5,709 nucleotides of DNA from Frankiaceae bacterium (lineage in GTDB: Bacteria > Actinomycetota > Actinomycetes > JAVEEB01): contig JAVEEB010000365.1 in NCBI GenBank assembly GCA_030840665.1, positions 1 to 5,709 on the forward strand. The letters are read 5' to 3'. Under the pieces are notes generated by a model that saw only the letters and a program-made list of their open reading frames with translations, was not told the origin of the DNA and did no database searches. Below, one piece after another: positions 1 to 5,709 of this stretch; the stretch's first letter is position 1; each line of letters opens with the position of its first letter. The position numbers and the translations under genes are program-made.

Positions 1-372
1 GGACTTGTTGTTGCCGTGGAAAACGATGCGCTCACCGGGCACGCCGGCCCGGATCGCAACCGCGAGCTCGCCGCCGGTGGAGACGTCGAGGCCGATGCCT
101 TCCTCGTGCATCCACCGCGCAACCGTCGTACAGATGAAGGCCTTGGTCGCGTAGAAGACGTCGCCGTCACCCATCGCCTGACGCCACGCGCGGGCCCTGG
201 TGCGGAAGTCCTGCTCGTCCAAAATGTAAGCGGGCGTGCCGAATTCGCGGGCCAGCGCCACGACGTCGACCCCGCCGATGGTGAGCGCGCCGTCGTCGTT
301 GCGGGCCGCCGTCCGCGGCCACAGGACAGGCTCGTCCGACGGTTCCGGCATCAGTCCCGGGTGCGCGCTCAC
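1..372 (-). CDS. lysA: Diaminopimelate decarboxylase, N-terminal 124 codons (cut by window edge)
   Basis: The product would be a PLP-dependent fold-III decarboxylase that converts meso-diaminopimelate to L-lysine, the last step of lysine synthesis in the cytoplasm. Only the N-terminal part is present. Residues 73-79 read FYATKAF, the PLP-lysine motif of this family, so K77 should form the Schiff base. It is followed by [11 protein letters not shown] (94-104) and the start of the HGNNK segment (119-123), both typical of LysA barrels. The chosen start is GTG at 372-370, which overlaps the argS stop as GTGA. A GGAG lies 5 nt upstream (378-381), inside argS. An in-frame ATG at codon 8 (351-349) lacks that support. 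The overlap implies translational coupling to argS. The frame is open through base 1, so the rest of the gene lies outside the window. The identification is from recalled family motifs, not a database search. Confidence 0.95.
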   Translation of the reverse strand, partial: MSAHPGLMPEPSDEPVLWPRTAARNDDGALTIGGVDVVALAREFGTPAYILDEQDFRTRARAWRQAMGDGDVFYATKAFICTTVARWMHEEGIGLDVSTGGELAVAIRAGVPGERIVFHGNNKS

Positions 373-2027
373 ATGCGCTCCGGGGCCGAAACACCCAGCA
401 GGGCAAGGGCATTCGCGACGACAACGCGCGTCGCGTCGCAGAGGAGGAGGCGCGCGTGCGTGAGCGGGGTGACCTCTTCGTCGCCGCGCGGCAGCACCTG
501 GCAGGCGTCATAGAAACGATGGTACGAAGGGGCAACCGTCTCCTCGAGGTAGCGCGCCACGCGGTGCGGTTCGCGGAGCTCGGCGGCGGACGCGATGACC
601 TGCGGCAACTCGGCGAGCGCCTTGAGCAACGCCCGCTCCTGCGGAGTTGCGAGCAGCGCGACGTCGACGTCCGCAGGGTCGAGGCGCGCCACGCCCAGGT
701 CCACGGCGTTGCGCAGGATGGAGGAGATGCGCGCGTGCACGTACTGCACGTAGAAGACCGGGTTGTCGTTGCTCTGCTTGGCGAGCAGGTCGAGGTCCAG
801 GTCGATCATCGAGTCCGTGCTCGAGCGGGTCAGGGAGTAGCGAGCGGCGTCCACGCCAACGGCGTCGACGAGGTCGTCGATCGCGATGACGTTGCCGGCA
901 CGCTTGCTCATCCGGACCGGCTGGCCGTCCTTGACCAGGTTGACGAACTGGCCGATCAGCAGCTCGAGGTGGCGCGCGGGGTCGTCCCCGTAGCAGGCGG
1001 CCATGGCGCGCATGCGGCCGAGATAGCCGTGGTGGTCCGCCGCCAGCATGATGATGACGCGGTCGAAGCCGCGCTCGCGCTTGTTGAGGTAGTACGCCGC
1101 GTCACCCGTGAAGTACGTCACCTCACCGTCGCTCTTGACGAGCACGCGGTCCTTGTCGTCACCGAAGTCGGTCGTACGCAACCAGACGGCCCCGTCGGCG
1201 TCGTACACGTGCCCGGCTTCCCGTAGCCGCTCGATCGCGTGGGTGATCGCGCCGGAAGCGTGGAGGGTCTTCTCCGAGAAGTAGACGTCGAAGTGCACGC
1301 CGAAGTCGTCCATCGAGGACCGGATCTCGGCGAGCATCAGCTCGGTGCCGACGGTCTTGAAGACGTCGTGCGCATCCGGCCGGTCGAGCACGTCCGGCAC
1401 CCGCTCGAGCACCGCGCGGGCGATGTCATCGATGTAGGCCCCGCCGTAGCCGTCCTCGGGGGCAGGCTCCGACCTGGCCGCGGCGAGCAGCGAGCCGGCG
1501 AACCGGTCCATCTGTACGCCCGCGTCGTTGATGTAGTACTCCCGGGCGACCTCGGCTCCGCTGGCCTGCAGCAGCCGTGCAAGGGCGTCACCCACGGCGG
1601 CCCAGCGCACCCCGCCGATGTGGATCGGGCCGGTCGGGTTGGCGGAGACGAACTCCAGGTTGATGCGCTCGCCCGCGGCGACGGCGTTCGTGCCGTACAA
1701 CTGTCCGGCCGCCACGACGGTGCGCGCGATGGCCCCCTGCGCGTCGTCGTCGAGCCAGATGTTGAGGAAGCCTGGGCCCGCGACCTCGACCTTGGCCACC
1801 CCGTCGATCTCGGCGACCCGGCCGGCCAGCATCTCCGCGATCTCCCGCGGCGCCCGGTTGTTGGGCTTGGCGAGCCGCAGCGCGACGGAGGTGGCGTAGT
1901 CGCCGTGGCCGAGTGCCTTCGGTCGCTCGACCGTCACATCCCCGGGCACGTCGACGGCGAGGCTGCCGTCAGCGGCGGCAGCGCGAAGGACGGCGGTGAT
2001 GGCGGAGCTCAGATCGGCGGGAGTCAC
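369..2027 (-). CDS. argS: Arginyl-tRNA synthetase (class I)
   Basis: This enzyme charges tRNA-Arg with arginine using ATP, in the cytoplasm. The 552-residue length fits bacterial ArgRS. Domains in order: an N-terminal Arg-specific additional domain (about 1-95); a Rossmann catalytic core with [11 protein letters not shown] at 129-139, where HIGG replaces the textbook HIGH; the DKDRV segment (291-295); the AADHHGY segment (329-335); the KMSKS-equivalent VRMSKRAG (371-378); and a C-terminal DALR-type helical anticodon-binding domain (about 425-552) containing FYVQYVHAR and ending [12 protein letters not shown] and MSKRAG agree with the mycobacterial ArgRS as I recall it, so they are lineage features, not damage. 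The GTG start (2027-2025) gives MTPADL, the same N-terminus as that homologue. There is no Shine-Dalgarno; instead TAGCCT lies 6 nt before the GTG. The gene starts 41 nt after the receiver gene and overlaps lysA by 4 nt. Confidence 0.98.
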   Translation of the reverse strand: MTPADLSSAITAVLRAAAADGSLAVDVPGDVTVERPKALGHGDYATSVALRLAKPNNRAPREIAEMLAGRVAEIDGVAKVEVAGPGFLNIWLDDDAQGAIARTVVAAGQLYGTNAVAAGERINLEFVSANPTGPIHIGGVRWAAVGDALARLLQASGAEVAREYYINDAGVQMDRFAGSLLAAARSEPAPEDGYGGAYIDDIARAVLERVPDVLDRPDAHDVFKTVGTELMLAEIRSSMDDFGVHFDVYFSEKTLHASGAITHAIERLREAGHVYDADGAVWLRTTDFGDDKDRVLVKSDGEVTYFTGDAAYYLNKRERGFDRVIIMLAADHHGYLGRMRAMAACYGDDPARHLELLIGQFVNLVKDGQPVRMSKRAGNVIAIDDLVDAVGVDAARYSLTRSSTDSMIDLDLDLLAKQSNDNPVFYVQYVHARISSILRNAVDLGVARLDPADVDVALLATPQERALLKALAELPQVIASAAELREPHRVARYLEETVAPSYHRFYDACQVLPRGDEEVTPLTHARLLLCDATRVVVANALALLGVSAPERM

Positions 2028-2033
2028 GCACGG

Positions 2034-2039
2034 AGGCTA
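2034..2039 (-). promoter_or_regulatory. Putative -10 hexamer for a leaderless argS transcript
   Basis: On the minus strand TAGCCT (matching TANNNT) ends 6 nt before the argS GTG, so transcription would begin at or next to the start codon. The argS start has no Shine-Dalgarno, which agrees with a leaderless message. No convincing -35 is visible in the G/C-rich 41-nt gap, so this may be a weak secondary promoter inside the receiver-argS-lysA unit. Confidence 0.4.
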
Positions 2040-2068
2040 TCGTGCGGCCCCCGCCCGGGCCGACCGAG

Positions 2069-2443
2069 TTACGCGCCTGCGAGCAACTGATTGATCGTAT
2101 CGATCAGCTCGTCGGGATCGAACGGCTTCGTCAGGTACGCGTCGACGCCGATCTGGACCCCGCGGCGGATGTCGTTCTCCTGCGCGCGGGCCGACAGCAG
2201 GACCAGCTTGATGGAGGCCGTATCCGGGTTGCCGCGAAGCATCTCCGCCGCCTGCCAACCGTCCATCCGGGGCATCATGACGTCCAGGGTGATCAGGTGC
2301 GGCCGGACGGCGGGCACCTGGTCCAGCGCGTCCTGGCCATCGACAGCCGTGAAGACCTCGAAGCCCTCGAGCTCGAGGTTCACCGTGATGAGCTGGCGGA
2401 TGACGTCGTCGTCATCGACGACGAGGACGCGGGCGGTGGGCAC
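2069..2443 (-). CDS. Stand-alone CheY-like response regulator receiver
   Basis: This is a 124-residue single-domain receiver, which accepts phosphate from a histidine kinase and acts by protein contact. The complete receiver signature is present: an acidic cluster VVDDDD with D10-D12; phosphoacceptor D54 within ITLDVMMPRMDG; switch residue S84 (VLLSA); conserved K106 in LTKPFDP; and a GVDAYLTK beta5 region. The protein ends at LLAGA with no room for a DNA-binding, enzymatic or other output domain. The start is GTG at 2443-2441; a GGAGG abuts it with no spacer, too close to act as a normal Shine-Dalgarno, while TAGCGT 6 nt upstream suggests a leaderless message. No kinase gene is in the window. 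It precedes argS by 41 nt and is probably co-transcribed with it. The receiver fold is certain; the partner and role are unknown. Confidence 0.95.
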   Translation of the reverse strand: MPTARVLVVDDDDVIRQLITVNLELEGFEVFTAVDGQDALDQVPAVRPHLITLDVMMPRMDGWQAAEMLRGNPDTASIKLVLLSARAQENDIRRGVQIGVDAYLTKPFDPDELIDTINQLLAGA

Positions 2444-2449
2444 CCTCCG

Positions 2450-2478
2450 ACGCTATCCACAAATCCGTTCGATCTCAG
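2450..2478 (-). promoter_or_regulatory. Putative promoter of the receiver-argS-lysA unit
   Basis: Minus-strand CTGAGA (2478-2473, four of six matches to TTGACA) is followed by a 17-nt spacer and TAGCGT (2455-2450, fitting TANNNT). The hexamer ends 6 nt before the GTG of the receiver gene, placing the predicted transcription start on the start codon. The spacing is ideal for a housekeeping sigma factor of the sigma-70 family. Predicted by eye only. Confidence 0.5.
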
Positions 2479-2493
2479 GCTTTCGCGATGGAA

Positions 2494-2506
2494 AACGCTC
2501 GGCGTT
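2494..2506. repeat. Short inverted repeat between the receiver and tRNA promoters
   Basis: AACGC and GCGTT flank a TCG centre (5-bp arms, 3-nt loop) in the 148-nt intergenic region between the divergent receiver gene and tRNA-Arg. It lies just upstream of the predicted -35 of the receiver promoter, a position where a regulator could bind. The arms are short and chance is a real possibility. Nothing else in the intergenic region (2444-2591) stands out apart from the two promoter candidates. Confidence 0.25.
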
Positions 2507-2569
2507 CGGGTGAAACTCAACGAGATCACGCGCCGAGGACTGCGGCGCGCGGAGTCGGCGGGACGCTGG

Positions 2570-2575
2570 TAGCCT
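2570..2575 (+). promoter_or_regulatory. Putative -10 hexamer for tRNA-Arg
   Basis: TAGCCT, the same hexamer as in front of argS, lies 16 nt before the mature 5' end of the tRNA. A start about 7 nt downstream would leave a leader of roughly 10 nt for RNase P to remove. No recognisable -35 lies at the expected 16-19 nt spacing. Confidence 0.4.
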
Positions 2576-2591
2576 TTCCCGGCAGTCCCGA

Positions 2592-2663
2592 GCCCCCGTA
2601 GCTCAGGGGATAGAGCGTCGCCCTCCGGAGGCGAAAGCGCAGGTTCGAATCCTGCCGGGGGCA
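2592..2663 (+). tRNA. tRNA-Arg (anticodon CCG)
   Basis: A full cloverleaf folds by hand. The acceptor stem GCCCCCG (2592-2598) pairs with CGGGGGC (2656-2662). The D arm is GCTC/GAGC around AGGGGATA. The anticodon stem TCGCC/GGCGA encloses the loop CTCCGGA with anticodon CCG at 2625-2627. The variable loop has 4 nt, and the T arm GCAGG/CCTGC encloses TTCGAAT. A2663 is the discriminator base; the following bases are CT, so the 3' CCA is not encoded and must be added by the CCA-adding enzyme. It decodes the arginine codon CGG, which is common in GC-rich genomes. It is the only plus-strand gene here and ends 8 nt from the convergent permease gene. Confidence 0.97.
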
Positions 2664-2671
2664 CTCGAGTT

Positions 2672-3493
2672 CTAGACGTCGCGCCGTTTGAGCAGGAATG
2701 CGGCGACGACCATCACCAGAGCGGCGTAGCCGACGAACACGCCGAACCCGGCCCACGGCGACAGCGCATCCGGGTTGGGCACAACCATCAGCACCTGCTG
2801 GCCGGCCTCGCCGGGCAGGAACTTGCGGATCGTCCGCTGCAGGTCGGCGGGCAGGAACGCGTTGATGATGGGCAGCACGAGCAGGATGCCCACGAGTGTC
2901 GAGATCGCGCCGGCGGAGTGGCGCAGCAGGGCGCCGAGGCCCATCCCGAGCAGGCCGACCACGGTGAGGTAGAGCGCTGCTCCGACGAGCGCGCGCATCA
3001 CCTGCGGGTCACCGAAGCCGACGCTCGCACCGGTGGACTTCAACAGTTGTTGGCCGATCGCGAAGGCCAGCAGCGTCGAGACCAGCATGGTGATGAACGT
3101 GACGACGGTGAAGACGACGACCTTGCCCCACAACGCGGGCAGCCGGCGCGGCACGGCGGACATCGTGGAACGGATCATGCCGGTCGAGTATTCGCCGCTG
3201 ATGAGCAGCACCCCGAGCACGCCGATCGCCAGCTGGGCAAGGAATCCGCCGGCGATGCTGGTCGATGTGGCGTCGAAGCCGGCGCGCTCCCCCGGGTCCA
3301 TCGTCTTCCAGTTGTCCGCTGTCGCGAACGAGATGAGTGCGGAGACGCCGACGAGCAGCACGACGGCCGCGATGAACGACCAGACGGTCGACCGCAGGGA
3401 ACGCGTCTTTGTCCACTCCGAACGCAGGATGCCAACGCCGGTGAGGCGGGCGTTGGGGACCACGGACTGGCGCTGAGCGGTGGTCGTCGTCAT
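2672..3493 (-). CDS. ABC-2 type transporter permease
   Basis: This is the membrane subunit of an ABC exporter, 273 residues. The N-terminus is cytoplasmic (about 1-36, with LRSEWTKTRSLRSTVW leading into helix 1). Six helices are visible at about 37-57, 82-99, 123-147, 166-190, 194-214 and 246-268, and the protein ends with the basic tail KRRDV. The GEYSTGMIRST segment (100-110) after helix 2 is a recurring signature of ABC-2 permeases of the bacitracin/multidrug export type. The chosen start is ATG at 3493-3491: it overlaps the ATPase stop as ATGA and has AGGAG 7 nt upstream (3501-3505). The frame stays open further upstream to 3931, but that part is arginine-rich out-of-frame reading of the ATPase gene. 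The overlap implies coupled synthesis with the ATPase. The substrate is unknown. Confidence 0.93.
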   Translation of the reverse strand: MTTTTAQRQSVVPNARLTGVGILRSEWTKTRSLRSTVWSFIAAVVLLVGVSALISFATADNWKTMDPGERAGFDATSTSIAGGFLAQLAIGVLGVLLISGEYSTGMIRSTMSAVPRRLPALWGKVVVFTVVTFITMLVSTLLAFAIGQQLLKSTGASVGFGDPQVMRALVGAALYLTVVGLLGMGLGALLRHSAGAISTLVGILLVLPIINAFLPADLQRTIRKFLPGEAGQQVLMVVPNPDALSPWAGFGVFVGYAALVMVVAAFLLKRRDV

Positions 3494-4422
3494 GAGGTCA
3501 CTCCTGCGGTCGGTGCATCGGCGTCCACCGCGTGGAATTCGACGGAGTCGCGGGTCATGTCCATGAAGGCCTCTTCGAGCGACGCCTGCAACGGTGTCAA
3601 CTCGTGGACGGCAATGCCGTTGGCCGCGGCCGCATCGCCGATCTGCGCCGCACTCAGCCCGGCGACGTCGACGCCGCCCTCCACAGTCGTCACCACCCCG
3701 CCGGTCGTCGCCAGCAACTGCGCGAGCTCTGCCATCCGCGGGGAGCGCACGCGGACGAGGTTGCGCGAGGCACCGTCGATGAAGTCCTGCACCGAGGTGT
3801 CGGCGATGAGCTCGCCGCGCCCGATGACGATGAGGTGGTCGGCGGTGAGCGCCATCTCGCTCATCAGGTGCGACGACACGAAGACCGTGCGGCCCTCCGC
3901 GGCGAGCGACCGCAGCAAGTGCCGCACCCACAGGATGCCCTCGGGGTCGAGGCCGTTGACCGGCTCGTCGAGCATGACGGTGGCCGGGTCGCCGAGGAGT
4001 GCGGCGGCGATGCCGAGGCGCTGCCCCATGCCGAGCGAGAACTTGCCGGCCCGCTTGCGTGCGACTTCTTGCAGGCCGACCAACTCGAGGACCTGCGTCA
4101 CGCGCGAGGACGGGATGCCGTGCGTCTGCGCAAGGGCAAGAAGGTGGTTGTACGCCGACCTGCCGGTGTGCACGGACCGCGCCTCCAAGAGGGCACCCAC
4201 CTCCGCGAGCGGGGCGCGGTGGTCGGCGTAGCGGCGGCCGTTCACCATCGCAGTGCCGGACGAGGGCGCGTCGAGGCCCAGGATCAGGCGCATCGTCGTG
4301 GATTTGCCGGACCCGTTGGGGCCGAGGAAGCCGGTGACGATGCCCGGCTTCACGGTGAAACTCAGGTTGTTGACGGCGGTCTTCGCGCCGTACCTCTTCA
4401 CTAGCCCGTCGACTTCGATCAC
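3490..4422 (-). CDS. ABC transporter ATP-binding protein (ABC-2 / bacitracin-type exporter)
   Basis: This cytoplasmic ATPase drives the permease encoded next to it; it is 310 residues from the GTG start. The nucleotide-binding motifs are in order: Walker A GPNGSGKST (34-42), ABC signature SLGMGQ (129-134) in place of LSGGQ, Walker B TVMLDEP (148-154) with catalytic E153, D-loop GLDP (157-160), and switch histidine H185 in VSSH. The Q-loop region reads VGALLEAR (75-82) with no glutamine. The tail (about 215-310) resembles the accessory C-terminal domain of drug-export ATPases and ends in LEEAFMDMT, a usual closing motif. GTG at 4422 is chosen because it gives MIEVDGLVKRYG, the normal family N-terminus, with GAGGGGG 5 nt upstream (4428-4434). 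An in-frame ATG at 4446 would add 8 residues. The frame is open to 4866, but that extension crosses the hairpin and the preceding gene. Substrate unknown. Confidence 0.94.
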   Translation of the reverse strand: MIEVDGLVKRYGAKTAVNNLSFTVKPGIVTGFLGPNGSGKSTTMRLILGLDAPSSGTAMVNGRRYADHRAPLAEVGALLEARSVHTGRSAYNHLLALAQTHGIPSSRVTQVLELVGLQEVARKRAGKFSLGMGQRLGIAAALLGDPATVMLDEPVNGLDPEGILWVRHLLRSLAAEGRTVFVSSHLMSEMALTADHLIVIGRGELIADTSVQDFIDGASRNLVRVRSPRMAELAQLLATTGGVVTTVEGGVDVAGLSAAQIGDAAAANGIAVHELTPLQASLEEAFMDMTRDSVEFHAVDADAPTAGVTS

Positions 4423-4493
4423 ACGTGCCCCCTCAGCCAAGCGCATTCGGTGCCTGTCGTGGCCAGCATCGTCGACACCGGCGGACGGCACCA

Positions 4494-4508
4494 TGGGGGA
4501 AACCCCCA
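4494..4508. repeat. Perfect short palindrome upstream of the exporter operon
   Basis: TGGGGG and CCCCCA flank AAA (6-bp arms, 3-nt centre), 71 nt upstream of the ATPase start codon in the 178-nt gap between the exporter and the zinc-ribbon gene. The position suits an operator for the exporter promoter. The rest of the gap holds the hairpin at 4549-4580 and the ATPase ribosome binding site; no TA-containing -10 hexamer is present anywhere in it. Confidence 0.35.
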
Positions 4509-4548
4509 GTTCGCCCCTGAGGCCGTCCTCCCCATCGTTGCAGACGAA

Positions 4549-4580
4549 GACGGGCGCGGCCCGTTGTGGCCGCGCCCGTC
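4549..4580 (-). terminator. GC-rich hairpin, likely terminator of the zinc-ribbon gene
   Basis: GACGGGCGCGGCC pairs perfectly over 13 bp with GGCCGCGCCCGTC around a 6-nt loop (4562-4567). After one mismatch, three more pairs form at the base (4545-4547 with 4582-4584). It begins about 20 nt past the stop codon of the gene at 4601-5686. There is no U-tract, only CTTCGTCT on the minus strand, which matches the U-poor hairpins often seen in high-GC Actinobacteria. It should separate that gene from the exporter operon. Confidence 0.7.
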
Positions 4581-4600
4581 GTCGATGAAAGGGGTGGTCG

Positions 4601-5686
4601 TCAGACGCTGGGCGGCTCACTTTGCTGCGAAGGCTGCTCGTACGAGGGGGGCGGCGTCTGCGCCGTCCCGCCGCCGAGCTTGTTGAGGTCGAGCACCGGG
4701 TCGCCGAAGGCCACCCGGGCATCGGTGGCCAGCCACAAGAGCGCAGCCACGCTCGCCAGTGTGATGACGTGGTACCACGGCCTGCCCACCACGCTGCCGA
4801 TGACCACGAGGACCAAGAGCACGACCGCCGCGCCGGAGACGATGAGGCGCGCCGTGGCGTCTCCACGGCCGACGGCAGCTGCGAAGACGATCGCTGCCAC
4901 CGCGGCGGCGATCAGCGCGATGGCGACGATGTAGTAGCCACTGGCGCTGGGGCCATAGGTCACCCCCAGGTACGTCACGGACTTCGTCGCCAGGCCCAGG
5001 AGCAGGTAGGCGACGCCCAAGAGCGCGGCGGTCACGCCGAACCAGATGAGCATCCCTTCGCCCGCCACGAGGGAGGCGGGACGCGGCCCGACCGGTCCCG
5101 ACGCCAAGTGGGCGCGCACCTCGGGGACGAAGGTCAGGGCGATGGCCCCCAGCGCGAGCAGCGCGCCAAGCCTCGCCAACAGACCCACAGAAGTCACGGA
5201 GCCGAGGCCCGAGAAGCCGCCCAGCACGGAGGCGGCGCCCGCCACATAGATGAGCGGCACGGTGATGCGGCTGCCCCCGCGGGCAAGCCAGGCGATCCCA
5301 ACCCAGAACGCCGCAACGGCCAGGCCCACCACGAAGAGCAGCACCGCGGCCAGCTTGACCGTGCCGGAGAACAAGGCGCTGTACCGGAACAGGTCGATGA
5401 GCGACTTGATCGCCGAGATACCGAAGAGCAGTCCGGCGAGGGCGGCCACGCCGGCGGTCACCAGCGCGAGCTGGGGCACTGGGCGTCCAGGGGCCACGGA
5501 GGCCTTCAACTCGCCGATCACGGACGTGGCGCCCGCGACCGACGGTCGGGTTGCGCTGGCCTGCCAGTCGTTGAGCATCGCGCCGAAGACAGGCGCAGCG
5601 GCCGGAGCGGCAACGACCGCCCCGCAAGCGCCGCAGACGGCCGCACCCTCCGCCAACGCTGCCCCACACTGAGTGCAGTTCGTCAT
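4601..5686 (-). CDS. Zinc-ribbon polytopic membrane protein of unknown function
   Basis: The 361-residue protein opens with a zinc ribbon: C4, C7, C18 and C21 as CxxC-x10-CxxC, of the small zinc-ribbon type found at the N-termini of many bacterial membrane proteins. An Ala/Pro-rich linker (about 24-72) follows. Then come roughly seven or eight hydrophobic segments, near 74-96, 109-134, 141-161, 166-188, 211-234, 251-272, 279-300 and 303-320. The tail (about 340-361) is hydrophilic and rich in Pro, Gln and Ser (TPPPSYEQPSQQSEPP). No catalytic or transport motif is recognisable. The start is ATG at 5686-5684, with GGAGG 4 nt upstream (5691-5695). It is followed by a hairpin terminator, so it is probably not co-transcribed with the exporter. 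Coding is well supported; the function is not known and none is assigned. Confidence 0.88.
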   Translation of the reverse strand: MTNCTQCGAALAEGAAVCGACGAVVAAPAAAPVFGAMLNDWQASATRPSVAGATSVIGELKASVAPGRPVPQLALVTAGVAALAGLLFGISAIKSLIDLFRYSALFSGTVKLAAVLLFVVGLAVAAFWVGIAWLARGGSRITVPLIYVAGAASVLGGFSGLGSVTSVGLLARLGALLALGAIALTFVPEVRAHLASGPVGPRPASLVAGEGMLIWFGVTAALLGVAYLLLGLATKSVTYLGVTYGPSASGYYIVAIALIAAAVAAIVFAAAVGRGDATARLIVSGAAVVLLVLVVIGSVVGRPWYHVITLASVAALLWLATDARVAFGDPVLDLNKLGGGTAQTPPPSYEQPSQQSEPPSV

Positions 5687-5709
5687 TCGTCCTCCGCATT
5701 TGGGTACAC

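Noticed and set aside
136..2027. HIGG in place of HIGH in ArgRS as a possible active-site defect
   Set aside because: The same HIGG appears in mycobacterial ArgRS as I recall it, and the rest of the catalytic core is intact, so it is a lineage feature.
16..2090. Plus-strand open frames opposite lysA and argS (16-513, 456-1226, 1239-2090)
   Set aside because: They are antisense to genes with diagnostic motifs. Their products are rich in Arg, Val, Asp and His with no recognisable domain.
2453..2461. CTATCCACA, one mismatch from the DnaA box TTATCCACA
   Set aside because: It is a single copy that overlaps the predicted receiver promoter, with no cluster of boxes, AT-rich unwinding element or replication gene nearby. 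Chance explains it.
2463..2475. Possible SOS (LexA) box around GAAC/TTCG near the receiver promoter
   Set aside because: Only one half-site is present. The required GAAC-N4-GTTC arrangement is not met.
3494..3931. N-terminal extension of the permease frame up to 3931
   Set aside because: The extension is an out-of-frame reading of the ATPase gene. The ATG at 3493 has a good Shine-Dalgarno and the ATGA overlap.
2918..4231. Long plus-strand open frame (437 codons), with another at 3532-4404, opposite the ABC genes
   Set aside because: They mirror the minus-strand ATPase and permease, whose motifs are complete. The plus-strand translations are Arg/Ala/Pro-rich with no motif, typical of antisense frames in GC-rich DNA.
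4617..5699. Alternative minus-strand frame of 360 codons over the zinc-ribbon gene
   Set aside because: It is extremely Arg/Gly-rich. The overlapping frame at 4601-5686 has a four-cysteine zinc ribbon, clean membrane helices and a well-placed GGAGG.

Overview
The window is high-GC bacterial chromosome and looks like Actinomycetota. The evidence is the strong G/C bias at third codon positions, the frequent GTG starts, an arginyl-tRNA synthetase with the HIGG and MSKRAG active-site motifs I recall from mycobacterial and other actinobacterial enzymes, and lysA directly downstream of argS, an order known from this phylum. A member of Propionibacteriales/Nocardioidaceae is a guess that cannot be settled from this stretch alone.

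Layout, right to left, because all six protein genes are on the minus strand. (1) 4601-5686 encodes a zinc-ribbon polytopic membrane protein of unknown function, closed by a strong GC hairpin at 4549-4580. (2) 3490-4422 and 2672-3493 encode an ABC-2 type exporter (ATPase, then permease) joined by a 4-nt ATGA overlap. (3) 2592-2663 is tRNA-Arg(CCG), the only plus-strand gene; it converges on the permease with 8 nt between them. (4) 2069-2443 encodes a stand-alone CheY-like receiver, divergent from the tRNA. (5) 369-2027 is argS. (6) 1-372 is the N-terminal part of lysA, overlapping argS by 4 nt (GTGA) and cut by the window edge.

The receiver, argS and lysA probably form one transcription unit, with a possible second entry point in front of argS. 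Both the receiver and argS have a TANNNT hexamer exactly 6 nt before a GTG start, which is the layout of leaderless actinobacterial mRNAs. The cognate tRNA-Arg and its synthetase lie within 600 bp of each other. The exporter pair is a separate unit whose substrate cannot be read from the sequence.

I saw no mobile element, CRISPR array, prophage, or clearly new multi-gene system. The points most worth a second look are the leaderless starts, the orphan receiver in front of argS, the exporter's altered Q-loop, the short palindrome upstream of the exporter, and the uncharacterised zinc-ribbon membrane protein.
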